Assembly: GCF_002434265.1 (NCBI RefSeq)
Contig: NZ_DJJS01000010.1
Location: 1-64,000 of the forward strand
Origin: Pseudomonas sp. UBA6562
Lineage (GTDB): Bacteria; Pseudomonadota; Gammaproteobacteria; Pseudomonadales; Pseudomonadaceae
Direction of reading: 5' to 3'
DNA length: 64,000 nt
The notes below the pieces were generated by a model. The model ran no database searches. It saw only the letters and a program-made list of their open reading frames with translations, and was not told the origin of the DNA. Below, one piece after another: positions 35,012-46,338 of this stretch. Within the stretch, counting starts at the first letter, position 1. The number at the start of each line of letters is the position of its first letter. A program made the translations under genes and the position numbers.

Positions 35012-35476
35012 ATGTTAGGTCACCCGGACGTAATCGATTATCTCAACACGTTGCTGACGGGCGAACTGGCAGCACGCGATCAGTATTTCATCCACTCGCG
35101 CATGTACGAAGACTGGGGCTTGTCCAAGCTCTACGAGCGCATCAACCATGAGATGGAAGAAGAGGCACAACACGCCGACGCGCTCATGCGTCGTATCCTG
35201 ATGCTCGAAGGCACGCCGCGCATGCGCCCCGACGATCTCGACGTGGGTACCACGGTACCGGAGATGATCGCAGCCGACCTGCGCCTGGAGTACAAAGTCC
35301 GCGCCGCATTGTGCAAAGGCATCGAGCTGTGCGAACTGCATCAGGATTACATCAGTCGCGACATCCTGCGCGTGCAGTTGGCCGATACTGAAGAAGACCA
35401 CACCTACTGGTTGGAAAAGCAGCAAGGCCTGATCAAATCCATTGGCTTGCAGAACTACCTGCAATCGCAGATGTGA
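35012..35476 (+). CDS. bfr: Bacterioferritin-like ferritin lacking the haem-ligand Met
   Basis: 24-mer iron-storage protein that oxidises and mineralises ferrous iron in the cytoplasm. It is 154 aa (MLGHPDVIDYLNTLLTGELA). The ferroxidase ligands Glu18, Glu51 and His54 are present, with later Glu (YKVRAAL helix, Glu93) and EEDH ligands. Position 52, the methionine that binds haem between subunits in E. coli Bfr, is alanine here (EEEAQHAD). This matches the haem-poor FtnA/BfrA type reported next to katA in P. aeruginosa. The upstream start at 34910 would overlap the promoter region and is not used. Confidence 0.92.
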   Translation: MLGHPDVIDYLNTLLTGELAARDQYFIHSRMYEDWGLSKLYERINHEMEEEAQHADALMRRILMLEGTPRMRPDDLDVGTTVPEMIAADLRLEYKVRAALCKGIELCELHQDYISRDILRVQLADTEEDHTYWLEKQQGLIKSIGLQNYLQSQM

Positions 35477-35495
35477 TGGCCATTGCGCAAACATG

Positions 35496-35531
35496 AAAAA
35501 GCCCCGCCAGGTCGACCTGGCGGGGCTTTTT
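35496..35531. terminator. Bidirectional terminator between bfr and uvrA
   Basis: Perfect 36-nt palindrome: AAAAAGCCCCGCCAGGTC followed by its exact complement GACCTGGCGGGGCTTTTT. With A and T runs on both sides it can end both converging transcripts. Confidence 0.93.
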
Positions 35532-35548
35532 GTTTGGCTGCTTGAAAC

Positions 35549-38383
<2,835 letters not shown>

Positions 38384-38512
38384 TGCAGCCTCGCTTGGCG
38401 GGCATAAACGAAAAAGTATACGGCCCTCTGCCATCACGCGGCAAAGCGTCGCGTATATGCCCATAAGCGGTCCGACTGATAGAATCGCCGCCGGTTCACA
38501 CGAGGTTTATCC

Positions 38513-39904
38513 ATGCACGACACCCATAGCGAACGCATGAGTGGCACTGAAACGCGCGCCGCAGGCGGGCTTGCCCTGGTCTTCGCCTTTCGCATGCTGG
38601 GCATGTTCATGGTGCTGCCGGTGCTGGCGACCTACGGGATGGACCTGGCGGGCGCCACGCCGGCGCTGATTGGCCTGGCCATCGGCGCCTACGGCCTAAC
38701 CCAGGCGGTGCTGCAGATCCCGTTCGGGATGATTTCCGACCGCATCGGCCGCCGCCCGGTGATCTACCTCGGCCTGCTGGTGTTCGCCCTGGGCAGCGTG
38801 CTGGCGGCGCAGGCCGACTCCATCTGGGGCGTGATCCTGGGGCGGGTGCTGCAAGGGGCGGGCGCGATTTCCGCAGCGGTCATGGCGCTATTGTCCGACC
38901 TGACCCGCGAGCAGCACCGCACCAAGGCCATGGCCATGATCGGCATGAGCATCGGCCTGTCGTTCGCCGTGGCGATGGTCGTCGGCCCGCTGCTGACAAG
39001 TGCCTTCGGCCTGTCAGGCCTTTTCCTCGCCACAGGGGCGCTGGCGGTGGTGGGGCTGGCCATCGTGGCCTTCGTCGTGCCCAGTGCGCACAGCACGCTG
39101 TCGCACCGCGAATCGGGCGTCGCCCGCCAGGCCCTAGGCCCCACGCTGCGCCATCCGGACCTGCTGCGGCTGGACCTGAGCATCTTCGTCCTGCACGCCA
39201 TCCTCATGGCCAGTTTCATCGCCTTGCCGTTGGCCTACGTCGGTGCGGGGCTACCCAAGGAAGAGCACTGGTGGGTATACCTGACCGCCTTGCTCATTTC
39301 ATTTTTCGCAATGGTGCCGTTCATCATCTACGGCGAGAAGAAGCGCAAGATGAAGCGCGTGTTGCTTGGGGCGGTCGGCGTGCTGTTGCTGGTGGAGGTG
39401 TTCTTCTGGCAATGGGCTGACAACTTGCGCGGACTGGTCATCGGCACCGTGATATTCTTTACGGCGTTCAACCTGCTCGAGGCGTCGCTGCCTTCCCTGG
39501 TCAGCAAGGTGTCGCCTGCGGGCGGCAAAGGCACGGCCATGGGGGTGTATTCCACCAGCCAGTTCCTCGGTGCGGCGCTGGGCGGCATTCTCGGTGGATG
39601 GTTGTACCAGCACGGCGGCTTGGGCGTGGTGTTCCTCGGATGCGCAGCGTTGTGCGTGGTCTGGCTGGTGGGCACCGTGGGCATGAACGAGCCACCCTAT
39701 GTGACCAGCCTGCGCCTGCCGCTGATGCCCGAGGCGATGCGCAACGCCGGGCTGGCTGAACGTCTCATGGCTGTGCCGGGTGTGACCGACGCCGTGGTGG
39801 TGGCAGACGAAGCTGCCATCTACATCAAACTGGATACGAAAATTTTGGATCGCACGACCTTGGAACGGCTGGTCAACCCAGCTTCATCGGCGTGCGAAGC
39901 CTAG
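38513..39904 (+). CDS. YajR-type MFS transporter with C-terminal YAM-like domain
   Basis: 463 aa protein with twelve predicted membrane segments and the MFS motif A GMISDRIGRRPVIYLG between segments 2 and 3. After the last segment a soluble tail of about 60 residues (GLAERLMAVPGVTDAVVVAD onwards) resembles the ferredoxin-like YAM domain of E. coli YajR. The substrate is unknown; drug or metabolite export is only a family guess. ssb begins 9 nt after the stop, and this MFS-ssb pairing next to divergent uvrA is typical of pseudomonads. Confidence 0.88.
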   Translation: MHDTHSERMSGTETRAAGGLALVFAFRMLGMFMVLPVLATYGMDLAGATPALIGLAIGAYGLTQAVLQIPFGMISDRIGRRPVIYLGLLVFALGSVLAAQADSIWGVILGRVLQGAGAISAAVMALLSDLTREQHRTKAMAMIGMSIGLSFAVAMVVGPLLTSAFGLSGLFLATGALAVVGLAIVAFVVPSAHSTLSHRESGVARQALGPTLRHPDLLRLDLSIFVLHAILMASFIALPLAYVGAGLPKEEHWWVYLTALLISFFAMVPFIIYGEKKRKMKRVLLGAVGVLLLVEVFFWQWADNLRGLVIGTVIFFTAFNLLEASLPSLVSKVSPAGGKGTAMGVYSTSQFLGAALGGILGGWLYQHGGLGVVFLGCAALCVVWLVGTVGMNEPPYVTSLRLPLMPEAMRNAGLAERLMAVPGVTDAVVVADEAAIYIKLDTKILDRTTLERLVNPASSACEA

Positions 39905-39913
39905 GAGAACGTT

Positions 39914-40483
39914 ATGGCCCGTGGGGTTAACAAAGTCATTCTGGTCGGCACCTGCGGTCAGGATCCCGAAGTCCGCTACCTGCCCAACGGTAACGCCGTG
40001 ACCAACCTGAGCCTGGCTACCAGCGAGCAGTGGACCGACAAGCAGTCCGGGCAGAAGGTCGAGCGTACCGAGTGGCACCGTGTGTCGCTGTTCGGCAAGG
40101 TCGCCGAGATCGCTGGCGAATACCTGCGCAAGGGTTCGCAGTGCTACATCGAGGGCAAGCTGCAAACCCGCGAGTGGGAAAAGGACGGCATCAAGCGCTA
40201 CACCACCGAAATCATCGTCGACATCAACGGCACCATGCAGCTGTTGGGCGGCCGTCCGCAGAACCAGCAGGGCGGCAACGACGGTTACAACCAGGGTGGC
40301 GGTCAGCAGCAGTACAACCAGGACGGCGGCCAGCAGCAATACAACCAAGCGCCACGTCAGCAGGCCCAGCGCCCGCAGCAGGCAACGCAGCGTCCGCAGC
40401 AGCAACAGCAGCAGCCGGCGCAACAGCAGCAACAGCAGCCGGCGGCGGATTTCGACAGCTTCGATGACGACATTCCGTTCTAA
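39914..40483 (+). CDS. ssb: Single-stranded DNA-binding protein
   Basis: Tetrameric protein that coats single-stranded DNA in replication, repair and recombination. It is 189 aa: OB-fold of about 110 residues (MARGVNKVILVGTCGQDPEV at the start, GSQCYIEGKLQTREWEKDG later), then a long Gln/Gly/Asn/Pro-rich linker with QQQYNQ repeats and two QQQQQQPA units, then the acidic partner-binding tail FDDDIPF. The linker is longer and more repetitive than in E. coli. An imperfect hairpin follows at 40521-40543. Confidence 0.96.
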   Translation: MARGVNKVILVGTCGQDPEVRYLPNGNAVTNLSLATSEQWTDKQSGQKVERTEWHRVSLFGKVAEIAGEYLRKGSQCYIEGKLQTREWEKDGIKRYTTEIIVDINGTMQLLGGRPQNQQGGNDGYNQGGGQQQYNQDGGQQQYNQAPRQQAQRPQQATQRPQQQQQQPAQQQQQQPAADFDSFDDDIPF

Positions 40484-40520
40484 GGCTTACCCAGGACCTT
40501 CTTGCAAGGTTTAGGTCCAG

Positions 40521-40543
40521 AAACCCCCGCACTGCGGGGGTTT
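40521..40543 (+). terminator. Hairpin after ssb
   Basis: 10-bp stem AAACCCCCGC/GCGGGGGTTT with an ACT loop (40521-40530 with 40534-40543), followed by CGCGTTTTAA rather than a clean U tract; a probable terminator. Confidence 0.75.
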
Positions 40544-40767
40544 CGCGTTTTAACTGCAAAGGTTCCGCTCGGCCGCTCGGCATCGACCCTCGCCAATGGC
40601 AAGCGACCCAGCGACACTCTCCGGTCACCGCCAACGCTGCTGTCAGCGCGTCAAGGTGCAGGCCAACACCGACGAACAGGTGCGTCATGCTCCACGCTTT
40701 GGCCTAACCTCCCTGCAACAGCGCCGGGTATCGCTCGGCCATGCCCAAACACTGACGAATGCGCCCC

Positions 40768-41661
40768 ATGTCCGAAGGTTTTCCAGCTCTCCCACCGCTC
40801 AACGCCCTGCGCATCTTCGAAGTGGTCGCCCGCCACCTGAACTTCCGCCTGGCCGCCGAAGAGCTCGGCGTCACCCAGGCGGCCGTGGCCCAACAGGTCA
40901 GGGGGCTGGAGGCCAAGCTGGCGGTGCGCCTGTTCGAGCGCTTGCCACGGGGCCTGGCGCTGACCGATGCCGGGCGCGCCTACAGCGGCAGCGTGCGCAG
41001 TGCCTTGTCGATGATCGACGAGGCCACCCGCCTGCTCAAGCCCGAGCCACTGCATGTCACGGTCAGCGTCACCCCGAGCTTCGCTTCGAAATGGCTGATC
41101 CCGCGGCTAGGCAGCTTTGCCCACTGCCACCCCGAGATCGACCTGCGGGTGCTGGCGACCGAACGGCTTTCGCACTTCCAGACCGATGGGGTGGACCTCG
41201 CCGTGCGTTATGGGGTGCCCGGCTTCGGCCCAGGCTTGCACGTGGAACGGTTGTTCGAACAGCGCATCGTCGCGGTGGCAAGCCCGATACTGTTCCACGA
41301 CAAGGCCATGCCCGGCCGTTTCGAAGACCTGCAACGCTTCGCCTTGCTGCACGACGCCCACGACCATTGGCCGGCCTTCACCGCCAGGCTGTTTCCGGAA
41401 CATGCGTCGCTCATCACCAAGCACATGCGTTTCAACCAGACCTCCCTGGCGATCGAGGCTGCCATCGGCGGGCAGGGTATCGCCCTGGCCACTGCGGCCT
41501 TCGTGGCCCAGGACATCGCGGCAGGTCGGCTGGTGCAGGTGTTCGAGCAAAGCCTCGGCCTTGAGCAAGGCTTCTACCTGATCTGGCCGCACAAGTCGCG
41601 CAATGCGCCGCTGCTGCTGCAGGTGGCGCAGTGGCTCAAAGATCAGGCAGACAGTAGCTGA
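40768..41661 (+). CDS. LysR-family transcriptional regulator (GcvA-like)
   Basis: 297 aa regulator. The N-terminal winged helix-turn-helix covers about residues 7-65 (LPPLNALRIFEVVARHLNF, then AAEELGVTQAAVAQQVRGLE), followed by a two-lobed effector domain with VTPSFASKWLIPRLGSF, the pattern of the GcvA/AmpR branch. An ATG 9 nt upstream (40759) is equally possible; neither has a strong ribosome-binding site. It lies 92 nt upstream of the SDR gene on the same strand rather than divergent, so its target is not evident. The 284-nt gap from ssb contains only the ssb hairpin. Confidence 0.9.
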   Translation: MSEGFPALPPLNALRIFEVVARHLNFRLAAEELGVTQAAVAQQVRGLEAKLAVRLFERLPRGLALTDAGRAYSGSVRSALSMIDEATRLLKPEPLHVTVSVTPSFASKWLIPRLGSFAHCHPEIDLRVLATERLSHFQTDGVDLAVRYGVPGFGPGLHVERLFEQRIVAVASPILFHDKAMPGRFEDLQRFALLHDAHDHWPAFTARLFPEHASLITKHMRFNQTSLAIEAAIGGQGIALATAAFVAQDIAAGRLVQVFEQSLGLEQGFYLIWPHKSRNAPLLLQVAQWLKDQADSS

Positions 41662-41753
41662 ACTATCGTCTCGGCAAAGCCTGGCTGCCTCCCCCGCGCC
41701 GTGCCGCGCTGCTACCGTCACTGCATCTGAACGAACACAGCCCTGGAGGCAAC

Positions 41754-42458
41754 ATGACGGTAGAAAAAGTGGCGATCATCACAGCCGGCGGTAGCGGCAT
41801 GGGCGCAGCGGCGGCGCGGCGCCTGGCCGCCGATGGCTTCAAGGTGGGCATCCTGTCGTCGTCGGGCAAAGGCGAGGCGCTGGCCCACGAACTGGGCGGC
41901 ATCGGCGTCACCGGCAGCAATCAATCGACCGCCGACCTGCAACGCTTGGTCGATGCAGTGATGGCCGAATGGGGGCGCATCGATGTGCTGGTCAACAGCG
42001 CCGGCCACGGCCCGCGCGCGCCGATCCTGGAGATCAGCGACGAGGACTGGCACGCCGGCATGGACACCTACCTGCTCAACGTCATCCGCCCCACGCGGCT
42101 GGTGGCGCCGATCATGCAGCGGCAGAAGGGCGGCGCCATCATCAACATCTCCAGCGCCTGGACCTTCGAGCCCAACGCCCTGTTCCCGACCTCGGCCGTG
42201 TTCCGCGCGGGCCTGGCGGCCTTCAGCAAGATCTTCGCCGATCACTTCGCCGCCGATAACGTGCGCATCAACAGCGTGCTGCCCGGCTGGATCGACAGCC
42301 TGCCGGCGACCGACGAACGACGCGACAGCGTGCCGCTCAAGCGCTATGGGACGAGCGAGGAGGTCGCAGCGACCATTGCGTTTCTGGCCAGCGACGGGGC
42401 GACCTACATCACCGGGCAGAACCTCAAGGTCGACGGTGGCGTCACCCACGGCCTTTAA
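41754..42458 (+). CDS. Short-chain dehydrogenase/reductase-like protein lacking the YxxxK motif
   Basis: 234 aa Rossmann-fold protein similar overall to FabG-type SDRs. The cofactor loop is TAGGSGMG (residues 10-17), NSAG is at 81-84, LLNV with the structural Asn at 108-110, and NISS at 131-134 gives the catalytic Ser. Thirteen residues after Ser134, where Tyr is expected, stands Ser147, and the Lys is Arg151 (SAVFR in place of YxxxK). The C-terminal GQNLKVDGGVTHGL is standard. It is probably a divergent or non-oxidoreductase member of the family. It has an upstream GGAGG and lies 92 nt after the LysR gene, perhaps co-transcribed. Confidence 0.87.
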   Translation: MTVEKVAIITAGGSGMGAAAARRLAADGFKVGILSSSGKGEALAHELGGIGVTGSNQSTADLQRLVDAVMAEWGRIDVLVNSAGHGPRAPILEISDEDWHAGMDTYLLNVIRPTRLVAPIMQRQKGGAIINISSAWTFEPNALFPTSAVFRAGLAAFSKIFADHFAADNVRINSVLPGWIDSLPATDERRDSVPLKRYGTSEEVAATIAFLASDGATYITGQNLKVDGGVTHGL

Positions 42459-42512
42459 GTCATGCTCTGAACTGTCTTTTCGACCGCATTCAGGTCATGG
42501 GCCGACAATGAA

Positions 42513-42547
42513 AAACGGCGCCTGCTCAGAGAGAGCGGGCGCCGTTT
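42513..42547. terminator. Bidirectional hairpin between the SDR and asparaginase genes
   Basis: AAACGGCGCC (42513-42522) pairs with GGCGCCGTTT (42538-42547), extended inward by GCTC/GAGC, with A-rich sequence on the left flank. It lies between converging genes and fits a shared terminator. Confidence 0.8.
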
Positions 42548-42580
42548 CGCGTATGCACGAAGCAGGGTCATCCCATCCGG

Positions 42581-43570
42581 TCAGGCACGCTCGCCGCACA
42601 GATCCAACTGGAACCAATGCCCGGCCGCTTCCATGTCCAACCCCGCACCCAGCAGCCCGAACAACTTGCCCAGCGCCGCTTCGCGGGTCATGCCGCCACC
42701 GCTGAGCAGCCCGGCATCGCGCAGGCGGCTGCCGGCCGCATAGGTGTCGAACACCACCGAACCTTCGGGGCACTGGCTGATGGCGACCACCAACACACCC
42801 TGCTGGCGCGCCGTATGCAGCGCGTCGAGCAGCGCCAGGTCGTCGGACGGCCCGGTGCCGCTGCCGTAGCACTCCAGCACCAGCCCGCGGATGCCGCTGG
42901 CCAGCAGCCCGTGCAGGTGCTCGGCGCCAAGGCCGGGAAACACCGGCAGTACCGCAAGCTTCACCGGCTGGCGCGCCTGGCGATAGGTCAGCGTGGCGGG
43001 CAGCTCGGCGGCGCGCTCGCCCTGGCGATGGCGGGCCGGCGCGGTGAACGCGTCGAACGCCTCGCTGCGCAGCTTCGAAGCCCGGCAGCCGTGCAGCAAC
43101 TGGCCGTGGAAGAACAGCTGTACGCCATTCTGCAAACCCTGCTCGAACTGGCGCAGGGCGCCGATCAGGTTCTCCCAGGCGTCGCTGTCCGGCGTGCCGG
43201 CCGGCAGCATGGAGCCGGTCAGCAGCACCGGCACCGGCAGGCCCAGCAGCAGGAACGACAGGGCAGCGGCGCTGTAGGCCAAGGTGTCGGTACCGTGCAG
43301 CACCAGCACACCGTCATGGCCGTCGCGCTCGACCGCTTCGACGATGGCCTCGCGCATCGCCAGCCAATTGGCCTGCTGCATGTTGGCGCTGTCGATCAGC
43401 GGATCGAGTTCGCGCAGCGCCCAGCGGAGTTGCGGGGCATCGCTGCATTGCGCCAGATGATCGCGCATGCGCGCTTCGAAACCGCCGGCCGGGGCCAGGC
43501 CCTCGGGGGTTTCCAGCATGCCGATGGTGCCGCCGGTGTAGAGGACGAGAAGGTTGTTGACTGCACGCAT
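42581..43570 (-). CDS. Cytoplasmic L-asparaginase (type I-like)
   Basis: Hydrolyses L-asparagine to aspartate and ammonia. It is 329 aa from the ATG at 43570 (MRAVNNLLVLYTGGTIGMLE), supported by AAGGAA upstream; a longer frame adds 30 residues without support. The catalytic TGGTIGM motif is near the N-terminus (residues 12-18), and the second signature HGTDTLAYSA with its Thr-Asp pair is near 91. No signal peptide, so cytoplasmic. It lies downstream of the AGCS symporter on the same strand (142-nt gap with a 9-bp hairpin at 43679-43703), which suggests uptake and breakdown of amino acids. Confidence 0.9.
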   Translation of the reverse strand: MRAVNNLLVLYTGGTIGMLETPEGLAPAGGFEARMRDHLAQCSDAPQLRWALRELDPLIDSANMQQANWLAMREAIVEAVERDGHDGVLVLHGTDTLAYSAAALSFLLLGLPVPVLLTGSMLPAGTPDSDAWENLIGALRQFEQGLQNGVQLFFHGQLLHGCRASKLRSEAFDAFTAPARHRQGERAAELPATLTYRQARQPVKLAVLPVFPGLGAEHLHGLLASGIRGLVLECYGSGTGPSDDLALLDALHTARQQGVLVVAISQCPEGSVVFDTYAAGSRLRDAGLLSGGGMTREAALGKLFGLLGAGLDMEAAGHWFQLDLCGERA

Positions 43571-43712
43571 GGCGCATTCCTTAGCGAGATCGGACTCGAG
43601 CGCAGCCCATGCCGGCGGCGACCCGGCGCGGCTAGGCGCTGGATCGTCGGGCGGGTGCATTGGGGACGAAGCTTACGTCAGCCGCCCGCGGACGGGGCGG
43701 CTGGCACAGGGC

Positions 43713-45155
43713 TCAGCGCAGGGGTTGCGCCTGGCCGACCGTGGCGTCGGTGGCGACGGTCTGCTGCGGGTTGGCCGGCCAGGCGGCGCGGTCCAGGTCC
43801 AGATCGGTGAACTGGCTGGAGTCGAACACCGGCTGCTTGACGCCGGCGCGGCGCTGGGCGTCGTAGTCGCGCATCACCCGCAGGCCGACCTTGAACAGCA
43901 GGGTCAGGGCGATCAGGTTGACGAACGCCAGGCAGGTCATGGTGATGTCGGCGAAGGCGAACACGGTCGACAGGTCCTGTGTGGAGCCCCAGATCACCAG
44001 CACCAGTACCAGCACGCGGAAGCCCATCAGCACGACGCGGTTGCGGGTCAGGAACTGCAGGCTGTTCTCGCCCAGGTAGTAGTTGTAGAGGATGCAGGTG
44101 AAGACGAACAGCGACAGCGCGACGCTGACGAAGATGCGCCCCCAGTCACCGACCACGGCGGCCAGCGAGTTCTGCGTCAGCACGATGCCGTCGCCTTCGA
44201 AGCCCGGGGTGTAGAAGCCCGACAGCAGAATCAGCAACGCGGTGCAGGTGCAGATCACGAAGGTGTCGAGGAACACGCTGAACGCCTGTACCACGCCTTG
44301 CGCGCCAGGGTGCTTGACGGCGGCCACAGCAGCCACGTTCGGGGCGCTGCCCAGGCCGGCTTCGTTGGCGAACACGCCACGCTTGACGCCCATGACGATG
44401 GCGCTGCCCAGCAGGCCGCCGAAGGCAGGGTCCAGGCCGAAGGCGCTCTTGAAGATGGTTTCCAGCATGGCTGGCACATGTTCGATCTGCGTGCCGATCA
44501 CGTACAGGGTCACGCCGATGTAGGCCATGGTCTTGATCGGTACCAGCAGGTCCGACACCTTGGCGATGCGCTTGATGCCGCCGATGAAGGTGATGGCCAG
44601 CAGCACGGCCAGCACGATACCGGTGTGGGTCGGCTCGAAGGCGAAGGCGTTTTGCAGCGAGTGGGTCACGGTGTAGGACTGCAGGCCGATGAAGGCGAAG
44701 CCGTAGGTGACCAGCAGCAGCAGCGAGAAGACGATCGCCATGCCCTTGAATTTCAGGCCGTGCAGGATGTAGTACGCCGGGCCGCCGCGGTACAGGCCAT
44801 CGCCGTCGGCGCGCTTGTAGACCTGGGCCAGGGTGCACTCGAAGAAGCTGCTGGCCATGCCCACCAGAGCGGTGACCCACATCCAGAACACCGCGCCTGG
44901 GCCGCCCAGGGTCACGGCGATACCGACGCCTGCGATGTTGCCGGCGCCGACGCGGCCGGCGAGGCTGAGCATCAGGGCCTGGAACGAGCTGAGTTGGCCT
45001 GCCTGGCCGCGAAGGGATTCCTTGAAGACCCCGAACATGTGGCCGAAGTGACGGAACTGCACGAACCGCGAGCGGATCGTGAAGTAACTACCCAGGCCGA
45101 CGATGAGCACGATGAGAAGCTTCCCCGAGAGGAAATCGTTGAGTGCTTCGAGCAT
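43713..45155 (-). CDS. Alanine/glycine:cation symporter (AGCS family)
   Basis: Sodium- or proton-coupled amino-acid importer in the inner membrane. It is 480 aa with about eleven predicted membrane segments; family features include GLGSYFTIRSRFVQFRHFGH at the start, SLAGRVGAGNIAGVGIAVTLGGPGA-type sequence in the first third (GRVGAGNIAGVG) and NEAGLGSAPNVAAVA in the middle. The start is the ATG at 45155. It shares an intergenic region of 176 nt with the divergent helix-turn-helix gene, which makes it a candidate target of that regulator. Confidence 0.92.
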   Translation of the reverse strand: MLEALNDFLSGKLLIVLIVGLGSYFTIRSRFVQFRHFGHMFGVFKESLRGQAGQLSSFQALMLSLAGRVGAGNIAGVGIAVTLGGPGAVFWMWVTALVGMASSFFECTLAQVYKRADGDGLYRGGPAYYILHGLKFKGMAIVFSLLLLVTYGFAFIGLQSYTVTHSLQNAFAFEPTHTGIVLAVLLAITFIGGIKRIAKVSDLLVPIKTMAYIGVTLYVIGTQIEHVPAMLETIFKSAFGLDPAFGGLLGSAIVMGVKRGVFANEAGLGSAPNVAAVAAVKHPGAQGVVQAFSVFLDTFVICTCTALLILLSGFYTPGFEGDGIVLTQNSLAAVVGDWGRIFVSVALSLFVFTCILYNYYLGENSLQFLTRNRVVLMGFRVLVLVLVIWGSTQDLSTVFAFADITMTCLAFVNLIALTLLFKVGLRVMRDYDAQRRAGVKQPVFDSSQFTDLDLDRAAWPANPQQTVATDATVGQAQPLR

Positions 45156-45331
45156 GAAAAGAACCTCGATTCTTATTTTTCGCGTTGGACACCAGCAGGC
45201 CGCCCAGGGGCAGCGCTACTCAATGGGGCGCATGGTTGGCTATGACAAGAAGGGTTACAATTTCGCGGCTTGGTCCGAATTGATGCGACTTGATGCTATA
45301 CTGGCGCGCTTCGCATCAGATGGAACCCGCC

Positions 45332-46150
45332 ATGAGTGAGCATTTCGCCCTCAATCTCAAGCTGGCGTGCAGCCATTACCGCTCTATTTCCGAGGTTTGC
45401 CGGAAATTGGCGATGAATCGCGCACAGTTCAACAAGTACCTCAGCGGGCAGAGCCATCCGACGAGCTACAACCTCAAACGCATCGGCGACTTCTTCGGTG
45501 TCGAGGACTACGAGCTGGGCCTGCCGCCCGACCAGTTCGCCCGGCTGATCGGCGCACGCAATGGCGCCGACGCCGAAAGTGCGCAGGGCGACCCGATCGC
45601 CGAACTGTTCCAGCCTTTGCACGAGCATGGCGGCAACCTGTCGCGCTATTGCGGCTACTACTTCGAATACGCCAACTGCATGTCGGTGCCGGGCACGATC
45701 CTGCTGTCGCTGGTGCACCTGCGCGAAGAACGCGGGCGTTTCCTGTTCGAGCGCCAGGAGCGCCAGGAGCGCACCAGCAGCAGCAACGTGCAGGCCGAAG
45801 ACTGGGTACGTTGCCGCTACCTGGGGGCGGCGTTCCAGCTGCAAGACCGGCTGTTTCTGGTCGACTACGAGTCGCTCACCTTCAACGAAATCAGCCAGAC
45901 CATCCTGATCCCCAGCTTCAAGAGCCGGGTGACGCGCCTCAATGGCCTCAAGACCGGCGTTTCCAGCGGCGACCGGCGCAATCCGGCCTGCACCCGCGTG
46001 GTCTGGGAATACCTGGGCGAAGACATCAACCGCATCAATGCCTACCGGCAAGTGAAGCTGTACCAGCCGGACGACCCTCGCATCGACGACGACGTGCGCG
46101 AACGGCTCAGCGTCGGGCCGATCAGCCATGGGTTGTTCGAAATCGAATGA
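45332..46150 (+). CDS. XRE-family helix-turn-helix regulator
   Basis: 272 aa protein with an N-terminal XRE-type DNA-binding domain (about residues 8-65: SISEVCRKLAMNRAQFNKYL, then SGQSHPTSYNLKRIGDFFGV) and a C-terminal region of about 200 residues that I do not recognise, possibly ligand-sensing. Start at 45332 (MSEHFALNL); upstream ATG codons at 45320 and 45290 are possible. A -10-like TATACT at 45297-45302 lies close upstream. It is divergent from the AGCS symporter, the usual place for a local regulator. Confidence 0.82.
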   Translation: MSEHFALNLKLACSHYRSISEVCRKLAMNRAQFNKYLSGQSHPTSYNLKRIGDFFGVEDYELGLPPDQFARLIGARNGADAESAQGDPIAELFQPLHEHGGNLSRYCGYYFEYANCMSVPGTILLSLVHLREERGRFLFERQERQERTSSSNVQAEDWVRCRYLGAAFQLQDRLFLVDYESLTFNEISQTILIPSFKSRVTRLNGLKTGVSSGDRRNPACTRVVWEYLGEDINRINAYRQVKLYQPDDPRIDDDVRERLSVGPISHGLFEIE

Positions 46151-46338
46151 TGCACCCGCAGCAAGCACGTCGGCATCAAACATCGGCGCTCATGCTGGAC
46201 ACGACAGGCGCAATTTCCAGCAGTGGCGGGCATCGGCCTTGATCGTGACGGCAATCGCCGGCACCGGGGGTTGTACTTCCCTGGATGGACGCCTCACAAT
46301 GTTCGCTTTCCTTTCATCTGTTCGGATCTGCTGACTCT

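Noticed and set aside
38384..38512. Looked for a LexA (SOS) box before uvrA
   Set aside because: No CTGT-N8-ACAG palindrome is visible; GTATAC near 38417 is not a match.
40502..41564. Frames overlapping the LysR gene and the gap after ssb
   Set aside because: Arg/Pro/Ala-rich shadow translations of GC-rich sequence; the LysR frame explains the region.
43554..45245. Long plus-strand frame opposite the asparaginase and symporter genes
   Set aside because: The minus-strand proteins are clear family members; the plus-strand translation is low-complexity Gln/Gly/Asp/His.
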